64,000 nt of DNA, from assembly GCA_003326195.1 (NCBI GenBank), contig LXQE01000107.1, positions 235,582 to 299,581 on the forward strand. Direction: 5' to 3'. This document shows positions 19,401 to 25,886 of this stretch, in pieces. The stretch's first letter is position 1, and each line of letters starts with the position of its first letter. The notes under the pieces were generated by a model. The model did no database searches, was not told the origin of the DNA, and saw only the letters and a list, made by a program, of their open reading frames with translations. The translations under genes and the position numbers were made by a program. This stretch comes from Nostoc punctiforme NIES-2108 (GTDB lineage: Bacteria; Cyanobacteriota; Cyanobacteriia; Cyanobacteriales; Nostocaceae).

Positions 19401-19461
19401 ACCACAAACGTTTGCGGATAGGGGAGGGGGAATGAATATCTTGATTGGTAGATTTAGTCAT
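13480..19461 (-). CDS. tamB: TamB-type translocation and assembly module protein (DUF490)
   Basis: 1993 residues. One N-terminal membrane anchor (about residues 18-50) is followed by a very long beta-rich, AsmA-like region and a C-terminal DUF490 domain (about 1550-1993, with SSPSRSQTEIVALLGG and an end in VEYQKRF). TamB proteins span the periplasm and serve outer-membrane protein insertion or lipid transport. Cyanobacterial forms of about 2000 residues are usual. Internally there are about four 70-residue repeats (encoded by 16690-17400). There is also a low-complexity insert near residue 185 encoded by repeat DNA at 18852-18942. The gene reads leftward, back to back with the integrase. Confidence 0.9.
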   Translation of the reverse strand: MTKSTNQDIHSPSPIRKRLWLLVLSRGSIALSGLLLLGVIVGIWRLWTFVQTELTPLAQQSLTTTLNRPVKLGRVTQFSLTGVQFGASAIPATPTDADRATVESVEVGFDLLQLIFNRHLKLDVTLVNPDIYIDQDNQGRWVSTTIASSSGSSAIKTDLDYLRFRNAKLALMPQERVEGDEGVEGQGGRGAEGQGSKGEYPTSNSALAQRPATTNNTQQLPVLFSQLNGSAQLLANNQLIRFEVGGQADSGGNISIQGETRSKVLAGTFQVQAQDFLAENITRLIKLPVNLQAGRANGDLLIRLTPGQQTLLFGNATVQGVTLQIPKVPQLLSNSQGNLHFQGTELQLNNVASNYGKIPLVATGIVDTKAGLKLAARVNAVSLANAQETLKVKLPVPIAGQVQASLQITGSTKEPILSGSVATIQTARIDKVDFNSISSKFELVTSSSLITLKDIQGKAKVGGEITGAGTIKLGKSPRLDLNFAAKNVPGDAIAKVYETTPAFQIGNVSGTAQLTGAPTNVQTVVQFQAPNGTYPGTGEVAIAPNRNVSFRNVALNVSGGTVRATGSYANERWQAVAVSSGVKLEPFVDKSQLQNVSLAGAQFNGRLILSGSTAPFEIATIRSDGAGVQIGGGTVAVSNIQLQDQSFSAQLVANGVRLGQILKQSPPALDNPLAGTFQIAGSRDDFSLKTMRGSGEGRLVIGRGTVTASNIQVANGVYQAQVQAKNVPVQKLAKVPKQFQGALNGQFNVAGSVESFKPQTIQANGQARVNVAGGTITASNIQVANGLYQAQVQATNVPVRQLAAVPPQFRGTLTGQVNVAGSVESFQPQTIQAMGQARVNVAGGTITASNIQVANGLYQAQVQATNVPLQQLAAVPPQFRGTLTGQANVAGSVESFQPQTIQANGQGRLDVAGGNITASNIQVANGRYQAVVDAAGVELNRLNQQLRGQFGGQLQLAGTLGSSKLADVRAAGQVQLSQGIPGLEQPLTAAIAWSGERLTIERATAPGLSVTGNILANAKQAGIPEITALNLNVQAQNYNLKQLPINLPNQVAVAGKVDFNGQITGKLPLPNVVGQINLRDLVVQDIAFEPLLTGNIDSVQGRGLSLNLAGNSDRLNFNLDANNRPKSFLVKWQQASATGNVQGNDWALKVANFPLQILNLTPPPITRLGAGKITGLLTGDLLFNQQTLATTGNLAIANPQIGRVKGDRIAAQFRYGDGKATLTSSEFVKGKSSYALVGTFAQSAKGPKLQGKLNVKQGEIQDVLAVAKIFDLQNLPGGSAEIYGTAADLTTNPQGTPNEPLLTQIQRFSEIEALVAEQEEQRLNSTPIPDLADLKGTFNGEVAVNTATANGLSVDFNLNGQDFAWGKKEERNRFYTAEKVIAEGNFENGVLSLRPLRIESQNRLIAFTGNVGGDEQSGQLRVNNFPVQLLNNVVKLPVGITGNLNGTAALAGSIANPQARGELQITEGILNQSKIESATASFSYANGRLNFGSTVAVAGPKPVDITGSIPYKLPFASVAPDSDQISLDMKLENEGLGLLNALTNQVVFEKGEGEVDLKVRGTLKKPEVNGIATVNDATFSAQALPRKLRGVTGRVLFNFDSILVENLQGRFSRGTVEVAGEIPIFNNENVTIKNPLTVNLDQLALNLKGLYQGGASGNLQITGSALNPIIGGRVNLFDGKVLLAESTDAATSANGSIGVSPTKDNKQSKSEIGNGVGNTNARFNNLDLELGKNVQITRDPILNFRASGNLIVNGLINQPIPDGTIQLEKGGVNLFTTQFNLARGYKHTATFSPSQPRDPNLDIRLFAKVLDVTQSNDFSRVNSTGLSALESVRVEATINGLASKLNENIELTSSPSRSQTEIVALLGGGFVDTQGRADSTLGLINIAGSAVFNNFQSAFNQIGSTFGLSELRIFPTVISENPEAGRSNSTLELAAEAGVDISSKISVSSIKILTTNDPFQWGINYRINNEFRVRASTNLTDDSRAVVEYQKRF
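16690..17400. repeat. 210-bp tandem coding repeats within tamB
   Basis: Copies of a 210-bp unit start near 16690, 16900, 17110 and 17320. They encode 70-residue repeats opening with ITASNIQVANG and containing AGSVESFQPQTIQA. The middle copies are nearly identical, suggesting recent duplication or gene conversion. A 70-residue unit fits an added turn of the beta-helical groove. Confidence 0.8.
18852..18942. repeat. CCCCTGC/CCCCTCT low-complexity insert in tamB
   Basis: A pyrimidine-rich run of CCCCTGC, CCCCTCT and CTCCTCT variants, read in frame on the reverse strand as a Gly/Glu-rich peptide (EGVEGQGGRGAEGQGSKG). It interrupts the otherwise beta-rich N-terminal region and looks like an intergenic Nostoc repeat captured by the gene. 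Confidence 0.75.
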
Positions 19462-19820
19462 TTGCTTTCACTGTATTTATTGCCGGATGTCGCTGGCACA
19501 CACAAGCATTAACTGGCACATTGGTTCAGTATGCCATTTCCAGGATACGCCAACTAAACCCAAGACCCCATTGGTTGAGTTACGGTATTTTCTCGATCCA
19601 ATACTTATGCTTAATAATATTGGCGTTTTCAGGAAAATCTGAATAGAGTGAAAATTATTCTTGTGACTTTCCTTGAGGCACAATCTCGAACTTTAATATG
19701 AATAAACCTTAAAAAGGACAGATGATTACACCAAGGCGTCAAATGATACTCATAAGGTATTCTAGTATTTAAGCAGTTATTCAAAAACTGAAATAATATA
19801 AATTACTATAGAATTACTAG
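19462..19820. other. intergenic stretch between tamB and the integrase; possible left attachment site
   Basis: No gene is seen. It holds the divergent promoters of tamB and the integrase and, at 19620-19634, a 15-bp sequence TTGGCGTTTTCAGGA. A copy with 14 of 15 matches lies in the same orientation at 23286-23300. Confidence 0.4.
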
Positions 19821-21104
19821 ATGTACTCAAAACGTCCAAATACTAAGGGTTCTAGCCGATTAGCCGATGTAAACGTAGGAACTGACAAAGGTTCTCTCCG
19901 GCTTCAGTTCAGTACTAGGGTGAGTCAGGAGTTCTACGGCAAACGTCAAGCATATAAAGGATTAGGTAGAAGTGATACCCCAGAAAACAAGCAATGGGCT
20001 GATGGTATAGCTAGACGGATACAAGCTGATATCGACCATCCAGACGGAGGATTATTCGATCCTACCCTGGCTAAGTACCTGGATATCAAGCCGATGCTAG
20101 CTACAGTTACTCAGTTACCGACCGCGAGAGCATTGCCTACATTGGGAGAGTTGTGGAGTAAATATATCGCTTGGAAGCTGCAAACACAACAAATTGCTGA
20201 GTCAACACATAGGACACTATACCAAACTACTTACACTACATTGTTAACACCTTTTTTAGATCAAGAGTTTGGAGAAGAAACAGCAAGTTTAATTATTAAT
20301 ACATTGAATGCAAAAAAAACTGGTAAGCACTTAATAAAAACTTTGTACGGTGCTTTGTCTTCTCTTTCCTTGTGGGCAATTAACAATAACTTAGGAATAA
20401 ACCGAGATTATTTTAACGAGATTAAAGAATCTTATCGACTGCCTAAAAAATCACAACAGTTACAAGAGGAAGAAGATTATAAAGCTTATACACTGGAAGA
20501 GAGAGATATAATTATCAATGCATTTTATGAATCAAATAAAAAACACGAAAGAGAAGTTGCGAATTTAATTGAATTCTTATTTCTTACTGGATGTAGGCAC
20601 GGCGAAGCATTCGCACTTAGATGGAAAGATATTAAATTTGATTCAGGATGGATAATTTTTGGTGAAAGTTATTCTTATTCGTTGAAGAAAAGTAAAACCA
20701 CTAAAACGGAAGTAATTAGATGGTTTAAAATGAAAGGCATGAATAGATTAATTAATCTATTAAAAACTTTGAAGGAAAAAACAGAAAATGATAATGAATT
20801 AGTTTTTAGTAACAAAGGCAAATACTATGACTCACCTAAGATTAGAGTAGCTTGGAACCATAATAACCGTGTAAATGAGGACGGAAAGGCTTATAGTTAT
20901 CCTGGGGTTGTTAGTAGACTCGCTACTCAAGGATTAATACACGGTTATCTTAAACCCTACTCTACTAGACATACTTTTATTAGTATTCAAGCTAATAACG
21001 GTGCTGACTTGGGTTTATTAGCTGACAGTTGCGGCAACAGTGTGGACACTCTTATTAAGCATTATCTACAACCGGATAAGGAAAGAGTACTGAAAGACAT
21101 CTAA
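19821..21104 (+). CDS. tyrosine recombinase (phage-type integrase)
   Basis: 427 residues. The N-terminus (about 1-125) resembles the arm-binding and linker part of cyanobacterial phage-type integrases. A core-binding SAM-like region follows (about 125-225), then the catalytic domain. Catalytic residues are visible: Arg259 in TGCRHGEA, Arg383-His384 in YSTRHTF (the usual His before the second Arg is Tyr), and nucleophile Tyr415 in KHYLQP. It probably integrates or excises the small element 19620-23300. It ends before a clear terminator. AT-rich codon use resembles its accessory neighbours. Confidence 0.92.
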   Translation: MYSKRPNTKGSSRLADVNVGTDKGSLRLQFSTRVSQEFYGKRQAYKGLGRSDTPENKQWADGIARRIQADIDHPDGGLFDPTLAKYLDIKPMLATVTQLPTARALPTLGELWSKYIAWKLQTQQIAESTHRTLYQTTYTTLLTPFLDQEFGEETASLIINTLNAKKTGKHLIKTLYGALSSLSLWAINNNLGINRDYFNEIKESYRLPKKSQQLQEEEDYKAYTLEERDIIINAFYESNKKHEREVANLIEFLFLTGCRHGEAFALRWKDIKFDSGWIIFGESYSYSLKKSKTTKTEVIRWFKMKGMNRLINLLKTLKEKTENDNELVFSNKGKYYDSPKIRVAWNHNNRVNEDGKAYSYPGVVSRLATQGLIHGYLKPYSTRHTFISIQANNGADLGLLADSCGNSVDTLIKHYLQPDKERVLKDI

Positions 21105-21130
21105 GTAAATAGAGAAGTGTAGTTGAAATT

Positions 21131-21153
21131 ACTCCAAGTAGAGACTCCAAGTA
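21131..21153. repeat. paired ACTCCAAGTA direct repeats
   Basis: ACTCCAAGTA occurs at 21131-21140 and again at 21144-21153. Inverted copies TACTTAGAGT and TACTTGGAGT lie at 23271-23280 and 23283-23292. They could be arm-type integrase sites. Confidence 0.45.
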
Positions 21154-21159
21154 AATTAA

Positions 21160-21195
21160 AAACCTCTAGGAATAAGCCTTCTAGAGGTTTTTTTG
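21160..21195 (+). terminator. rho-independent terminator after the integrase
   Basis: Stem AACCTCTAG (21161-21169) pairs with CTAGAGGTT (21181-21189) around an 11-nt loop and is followed by a run of T. Confidence 0.85.
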
Positions 21196-21478
21196 TGTAT
21201 GCCACCTAGACTAAATAGCTAATCAACAACTAAAATCACACTCACCTTTGAGAGTATTTTTTCTGAAAGGTGTATGTAGCAAGTATTATAGACACTGCAA
21301 AACTGTAATTTTATTTTTGGTGGCAGTAACTACATAACACCCATACCTTGCGCGTCCATGCTGATTGATTTTCATTGAGAGACTGTAGACCCTGCGATCC
21401 ACAGCCTACAACGAATTTGACACTGCGATATTGAAAACGCCTGATCAAGTCCTAGCGCGTAGCTTTCGGAATTACTGC
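21196..21478. other. non-coding stretch inside the element
   Basis: No gene is found. It contains a CACCTTT...AAAGGTG inverted pair (about 21243-21272) and other weak hairpins, of unknown role. Confidence 0.3.
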
Positions 21479-22087
21479 TCAAAGAGAAGGCGTGTGTTCC
21501 GCGTCTGGTAACTCTGGTAACTCAATCCCTCGGCTTTGCAATGCTTCAACTATCTGAGATACAGATTTATGTCCCAGATTTTTCAGCGTTTGCAAACCTG
21601 TGACACCATATTTCTTTAAATCTTCTATTGTGTTAACTCGTGCCTCTTTAAGCGCCGTATAAGTATTTCTTTTCAAATTCAATGACTCAATACTGTTTTC
21701 ATCAACAACATTTATTTCCTGTACGGGATGTACATTACTGTTGGCAACCTCTACAAGCTGATTATCTGGCGAGATTGAGTCTATGCTTTCAGGGATGCTA
21801 ATTTTGTCAACACTGTATACATTGTCATCAATAACGCCATTTGGCTTATTGTCCTCAAGTATTTCTAGAACTCTATCTATTTTTGCTAGTTGCTCATAAA
21901 CAGTATTTACACTCACAGTCGGTTCTACACCAGCATCAACAGAGGTTAACCAGTCATTTTTGATTAAGTTGGATAACTCTGACTTTATATGGTTAGGCTT
22001 TAATCTGCCTTCTGTAATTAACTTTTCGATAACAGAATGTGGCACACGGAAGCTTACAATAGGCGATTCCTTGCTTTTTTTCCCCAT
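21479..22087 (-). CDS. RHH-like N-terminus fused to an RNA polymerase alpha-CTD-like domain
   Basis: About 202 residues from an ATG at 22087, preceded by GGAG at good spacing. The frame is open to 22177, but an operator-like palindrome lies in that extension. The N-terminal ~50 residues (SPIVSFRVPHSVIEKLI...IKSELSNLIKNDW) suggest a ribbon-helix-helix or similar small DNA-binding fold. The middle is acidic and low in predicted structure. The C-terminus (about 140-195) reads like an alpha-CTD: SIESLNLKRNTYTALKEA, NTIEDL, then LKNLGHKSVSQIVEAL, the paired helix-hairpin-helix that in RpoA contacts DNA and activators. It may regulate the element and itself. Function is inference. Confidence 0.6.
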   Translation of the reverse strand: MGKKSKESPIVSFRVPHSVIEKLITEGRLKPNHIKSELSNLIKNDWLTSVDAGVEPTVSVNTVYEQLAKIDRVLEILEDNKPNGVIDDNVYSVDKISIPESIDSISPDNQLVEVANSNVHPVQEINVVDENSIESLNLKRNTYTALKEARVNTIEDLKKYGVTGLQTLKNLGHKSVSQIVEALQSRGIELPELPDAEHTPSL

Positions 22088-22102
22088 CTCTATCTCCACG
22101 TC

Positions 22103-22149
22103 GTCAACAGCGTACACAGTAAATATAGCATTGTGTATACACTGTTGAC
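22103..22149. promoter_or_regulatory. inverted-repeat operator candidate
   Basis: The arms GTCAACAGCGTACAC (22103-22117) and GTATACACTGTTGAC (22135-22149) pair in 13 of 15 positions around a 17-bp spacer. The right arm includes the palindrome GTGTATACAC (22133-22142). It lies 16 bp ahead of the alpha-CTD-like gene start, where an autoregulatory operator would be expected. Confidence 0.6.
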
Positions 22150-22154
22150 AATCA

Positions 22155-22409
22155 TTAATTAACGTCTTTCTGATCAATTCCTAGCGCCTTAAAGCTCTGT
22201 GTTAACTGCTGCCAGAGTAACTCAATTTCCTCATAGCACTCCTCTGAAGACATTTTACCAAACGTCTCTTGATTAGAGAGATAACAGACACGTTGAGAAA
22301 ATTCTTGAAGATTAGCATTGAATAAAAAACTCTGAGGCGTGTACTTACCAAGATATCGATAGCGCTGGTAGAAAAAATTGTTCTTGTCTATCTGATTGTC
22401 GTTATCCAT
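22155..22409 (-). CDS. small conserved cyanobacterial protein, DUF7219-like
   Basis: 84 residues with the pattern NNFFYQRYRYLGKYTP, then FNANLQEFSQRVCYLSN and EECYEEIELLWQQLTQS. It resembles a short cyanobacterial family I recall as DUF7219, with no known function. It lies on the same strand upstream of the alpha-CTD-like gene, 67 bp apart, with the operator between, so the two may be separately controlled. Confidence 0.6.
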   Translation of the reverse strand: MDNDNQIDKNNFFYQRYRYLGKYTPQSFLFNANLQEFSQRVCYLSNQETFGKMSSEECYEEIELLWQQLTQSFKALGIDQKDVN

Positions 22410-22505
22410 ATAAGAATCTTCTTAGTACAAAATCTAGACTTAGTTTTTTCACGTTGCTTTTTAACTATCTGTAGTTTAGACAGAATCTTAGAAATAAAGC
22501 TCTAA

Positions 22506-22700
22506 TTACTGTTGCCTTCCTTTCTTTTCATCTAGTGCTTTTTGAATAGCTTCTCTACAAAATTCAGGAGGATTGTCTTGTTGCTGTACTTCCTCTTTCA
22601 TGGATTTTGTCATGCGTAAGTTCATCTTCTCGGTAAGCGGCTCCTCTCGTTCTGACTTAATTGGCTTTAAATTTTCAGGAGTTCCTTTAGGATTAGGCAT
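22506..22700 (-). CDS. small RHH-like protein
   Basis: 64 residues. A basic, Pro-rich N-terminus (PNPKGTPENLKPI) is followed by EKMNLRMTKSMKEEV and FCREAIQKALDEK, which fits a beta-strand plus two helices (ribbon-helix-helix). No Shine-Dalgarno sequence is evident. Probably a small DNA-binding accessory protein of the element. Function unknown. Confidence 0.5.
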   Translation of the reverse strand: MPNPKGTPENLKPIKSEREEPLTEKMNLRMTKSMKEEVQQQDNPPEFCREAIQKALDEKKGRQQ

Positions 22701-22824
22701 TATTGAGAGATGTAAATATAGCTTGAATCTTTTGGAAGCGAAACATTAGAGTGTTTATTCGATGGGTACAAAAGCCTGAGAAACTTGTTACCCACCGATA
22801 CCACTTTTAAGGAATGGCTACTCT

Positions 22825-23202
22825 ATGTTTACACGAACGGAACTCGAAATCAAAACTATCCAGGAGTTAAAAGATTTGTGTCGCCGCTACGGTCTTAAGC
22901 CTACTGGGAACGCTGGATATAAGACTAGCTACCTTACTTCACTTATAGCCTTCCCTGCGATCGCACTTAACCAGATGCAAGAAGGTAGGGGATTAAGACG
23001 GTTAAGTTTTGAAGCTTTTCAAAATATCGGCGCTGCACTCGATCAAATGAATTCTCCAACTGATGAACAAGCAGCGCTTATCAAAATCACGATGGAAAGA
23101 CGTTCACTTCATCCGCCTCAATCATGGGAACAGCAAAAGCTTCTCAATCTCTACATAGCTAAACAAAAGCTAGAAGAGGTGATGTATTTGTTGGGGGAAT
23201 AG
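22825..23202 (+). CDS. hypothetical protein with SAP-like N-terminus
   Basis: 125 residues. The first 45 (ELEIKTIQELKDLCRRYGLKPTG...YKTSYLTSL) resemble a SAP or Rho-N helix-extended-helix DNA-binding motif. The rest is helical without a recognised family. It contains a HIP1-type site and ends before a good terminator. It is the last gene of the integrase-bearing element. Confidence 0.6.
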   Translation: MFTRTELEIKTIQELKDLCRRYGLKPTGNAGYKTSYLTSLIAFPAIALNQMQEGRGLRRLSFEAFQNIGAALDQMNSPTDEQAALIKITMERRSLHPPQSWEQQKLLNLYIAKQKLEEVMYLLGE

Positions 23203-23227
23203 TTAACTCAAAAGCTTAGTTAATAGC

Positions 23228-23254
23228 AAGGACTCTAGATAGAGTCCTTTTTTT
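23228..23254 (+). terminator. rho-independent terminator
   Basis: Stem AAGGACTCT (23228-23236) and AGAGTCCTT (23241-23249) around a 4-nt loop, followed by a T run. It ends the SAP-like gene. Confidence 0.88.
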
Positions 23255-23689
23255 GTGCATATTTTGGAAATACTTAGAGTACTACTTGGAGTTTTCAGGA
23301 GATAACAGACATTAGATATAAAAATAATATTTTTGTACTAGTTTTATACTATTCTCAATAGCAAGCGATAATGACTCTCACGATACTTTGATTAATGCCA
23401 GAAATGCCCTATAACCGGGTAATGGTAAGGGAATGATGAAACATATCAGCAAGCGAGAATAGGGGGCATAGCGTCAAAAATAACTGTAATCCTTGTGTGG
23501 TAATGTGTGAGATAGACTCAGAGTACTAGTTAGAGAAATAAAGGAATAATAGGTATATGAATATTATTAAGAGAAAATTACTAGAGTAAAAATCATGTAA
23601 ATAGTAGTTCAAATGTACTAAAAAAGGTTAAATACTAGAAAATTAATAGAAGATAGTAAAATACAACCTGAAAGTATTGGTTTAACGTT
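23255..23689. other. non-coding stretch with possible right attachment site
   Basis: No gene is seen. It contains TACTTAGAGT and TACTTGGAGT (23271-23292), overlapping the 15-bp TTGGAGTTTTCAGGA (23286-23300) that matches the left flank at 19620-19634. Several TACTAG and CTAGA motifs follow. The right part should hold the promoter of the DUF3110 gene. Confidence 0.4.
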
Positions 23690-24118
23690 ATGATTACGCC
23701 TATGCGTGTTTTTGTGTTAATTTTTAACGCTCGAACGGAAAATGAGGGGATTCACACGATTCGGGAAGGCGATCGCAATAAAATTCTGATGTTCGAGTCA
23801 GAAGACGATGCGACGCGCTTTGCCCTGATGTTAGAAGCTCAGGATTTCCCCGCACCCACACCGGAGCCAATCGATGCTGAAGAAATCAAGGAATTTTGCG
23901 AAAGTGCTGGGTATGAATGGGAAATCATCCCAGAAAACAGCAATTTAGTTGTAACTCCCCCAGAACTTAACGTCGAAAAAACTGATTGGCAAGAAGATGC
24001 CCAGAAGGAGGATACTGTTGAAGACACTTTCCCTCTCAATCAACAGCCGCTAGAAGAACCAGAATTGTCTGATTCTGAATTAGAGAAGATTCGTCGCAAA
24101 TTGGAAGGATTGTTGTAA
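23690..24118 (+). CDS. DUF3110 domain protein
   Basis: 142 residues. The N-terminal ~90 match the cyanobacterial/plastid DUF3110 family: RVFVLIFNARTENEGIHTI, FESEDDATRFALMLEAQDFP, EEIKEFCESAGYEW. The C-terminus is acidic and variable. The family has no established function. A start at ATG 23690 or at the ATG four codons later are both possible. Confidence 0.85.
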   Translation: MITPMRVFVLIFNARTENEGIHTIREGDRNKILMFESEDDATRFALMLEAQDFPAPTPEPIDAEEIKEFCESAGYEWEIIPENSNLVVTPPELNVEKTDWQEDAQKEDTVEDTFPLNQQPLEEPELSDSELEKIRRKLEGLL

Positions 24119-24349
24119 GTAGTCATTAGTCATTAGTCATTGGTGAGCCAGTACGGTCTTCTCCCAAAGGGAGAGGCTAGCGCCAAGGGGGTTTCCCCCA
24201 TGAGCAACTGGCGTTAGCGCAGCGTTAGCGAGGCACGAGCGTCACCCGAAGGGTCATTAGCCATTGGTCGCTAACTGACTAATGACAACGGACATAGATA
24301 GATGCCCAAAGAAAGGGCGGCATAGGGTAGAACAAAGGACAAATGACAA
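24119..24349. repeat. cluster of Nostoc-type short repeats ahead of murQ
   Basis: Tandem AGTCATT units (from 24120), a GCGTTAGCG repeat block (about 24210-24235), and ATGACAA units (24343-24356) that run into the murQ start codon. No gene is present. Confidence 0.7.
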
Positions 24350-25276
24350 ATGACAAATTTGCAAGAACGCGGGCATCTTTTAACTGAACTGGTAAATCCT
24401 AACAGTCTGAACTTAGACCAGCTCAGTTCTCTGGAATTGGTAGAGTTGTTTAATGACGAAGACCAAAAGGCCGTCGCAGCTGTTGCAGCGGCGAAAATTC
24501 AGTTAGCAGAGGCAATTGAGCGCACCGCAGAGCGTTTGCGCCACGGAGGACGCCTATTTTATATTGGTGCGGGTACAAGTGGCAGATTAGGGGTGTTAGA
24601 TGCTGCTGAGTGTCCACCTACTTTTTGTACACCCCCAGAGTTGGTACAGGGGATTATTGCTGGTGGTGCTGGCGCATTAGTACGCAGTTCTGAAGATTTA
24701 GAAGACAGTATCGAAGATGGTGAGGCTGCGATCGCAGGGCGGCACGTTACCCAATTAGATGTCGTAGTTGGCATTACCGCTGGCGGCACAACGCCTTATG
24801 TCCACGGTGCGCTTCATGCTGCTCGTCAGCGAGGAGCCACAACTATTTTCATCGCTTGTGTTCCTGCTGAACAAGTTAGCTTTGATGCTGATATTGACAT
24901 TCGTCTCTTGACAGGGCCAGAAATAATCGCCGGTTCAACTCGTCTGAAAGCTGGTACAGCCACTAAATTAGCTTTAAATATCCTTTCTAGCAGCGTGATG
25001 GTTAAGCTAGGCAAAGTTTATGGCAATCGCATGGTCGATGTAGCAGTAACAAATCAAAAATTACGCGATCGCGCTTTGCGAATTCTACAAGACCTCACAG
25101 GTTTAAGCCGGGAAACTGCTGGTTTTTTACTAGAACGTAGTGGTAAATGGGTTAAGCTGGCGCTATTGATGCACTGGACTGGTTTGGAAAAAGATGAAGG
25201 CGATCGGCTGCTTTCAGAACACCAAAGTAATCTCAGAGCAGCTGTTGTCAGCTTTCAAAACCACAAGCTACCTTGA
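24350..25276 (+). CDS. murQ: N-acetylmuramic acid 6-phosphate etherase
   Basis: 308 residues, of normal length. SIS-fold sugar-phosphate site RLFYIGAGTSGRLGVLDAAECPP (about residues 65-87; quoted in part: YIGAGTSGRLG), the acidic SSEDLEDS stretch with catalytic Glu, GGTTPYVHGAL, and KAGTATKLALNILS. It cleaves the lactyl ether of MurNAc-6-P to give GlcNAc-6-P in cell-wall recycling. No anmK or transporter lies nearby. Its ATG sits in an ATGACAA tandem tract, with another out-of-frame ATG 7 bp upstream and no evident Shine-Dalgarno sequence. Confidence 0.95.
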   Translation: MTNLQERGHLLTELVNPNSLNLDQLSSLELVELFNDEDQKAVAAVAAAKIQLAEAIERTAERLRHGGRLFYIGAGTSGRLGVLDAAECPPTFCTPPELVQGIIAGGAGALVRSSEDLEDSIEDGEAAIAGRHVTQLDVVVGITAGGTTPYVHGALHAARQRGATTIFIACVPAEQVSFDADIDIRLLTGPEIIAGSTRLKAGTATKLALNILSSSVMVKLGKVYGNRMVDVAVTNQKLRDRALRILQDLTGLSRETAGFLLERSGKWVKLALLMHWTGLEKDEGDRLLSEHQSNLRAAVVSFQNHKLP

Positions 25277-25311
25277 ATAAATATTTCTAGATAAATACTT
25301 TCTAATCTGGC

Positions 25312-25342
25312 TGCTACTTATTTTAGTAGCACGCCTTTTTTT
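25312..25342 (+). terminator. terminator after murQ
   Basis: Stem TGCTACT (25312-25318) and AGTAGCA (25325-25331) with a 6-nt loop, followed by CGCC and seven T. Confidence 0.65.
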
Positions 25343-25886
25343 AAGAACAAAATTCCCTATAAAAGCTGATATTAATTAGCATAATTAAGAATAGTAAACT
25401 TAAATAAATATTTTTAACAGCTATGCTCAATGTGAATAACTAAAGTAGAACTCTTTGGAGACTGCTAATCTTTTTTAAACAAAAATTCAGAACTTATACG
25501 GATATAATTCAGTATGAAAATTATTAAAATAATATATCAATACATCATGATGTATATGATAACAACCTACTTTAGTGATAAATATTAACAAAAAAGTAAA
25601 CTCTGCCAATAAAGACTCTATGCTAAATAAATTATTTACTAGCAATAGTTTTGCCATCTGAACATCTACCTCGCTTTTAATAATCTTGATTTAGACTGCT
25701 ATATATCAAATGCATTTGCACTTATTCACATCGCTATATAGCTAGAACACTTTGACGGAACTGTTGCCTACCTTTAACAAGTAACTTAAGAGATTTGTCT
25801 GGTTAATTGAGATGGTAGCTGGATTTTCGCCGTGCTCTAATAGTATCGGTTTTTAATGGCTAGCTTTTTAATAAAAGGAACAAACT
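25343..25886. other. AT-rich leader of the phototaxis operon
   Basis: No gene is seen in about 540 bases. It probably carries the operon promoter and a long leader. No specific motif could be assigned. Confidence 0.35.

Noticed and set aside
22088..22177. Upstream extension of the alpha-CTD-like gene
   Set aside because: It would overlap the inverted-repeat operator and the previous gene, whereas the ATG at 22087 has a good GGAG.
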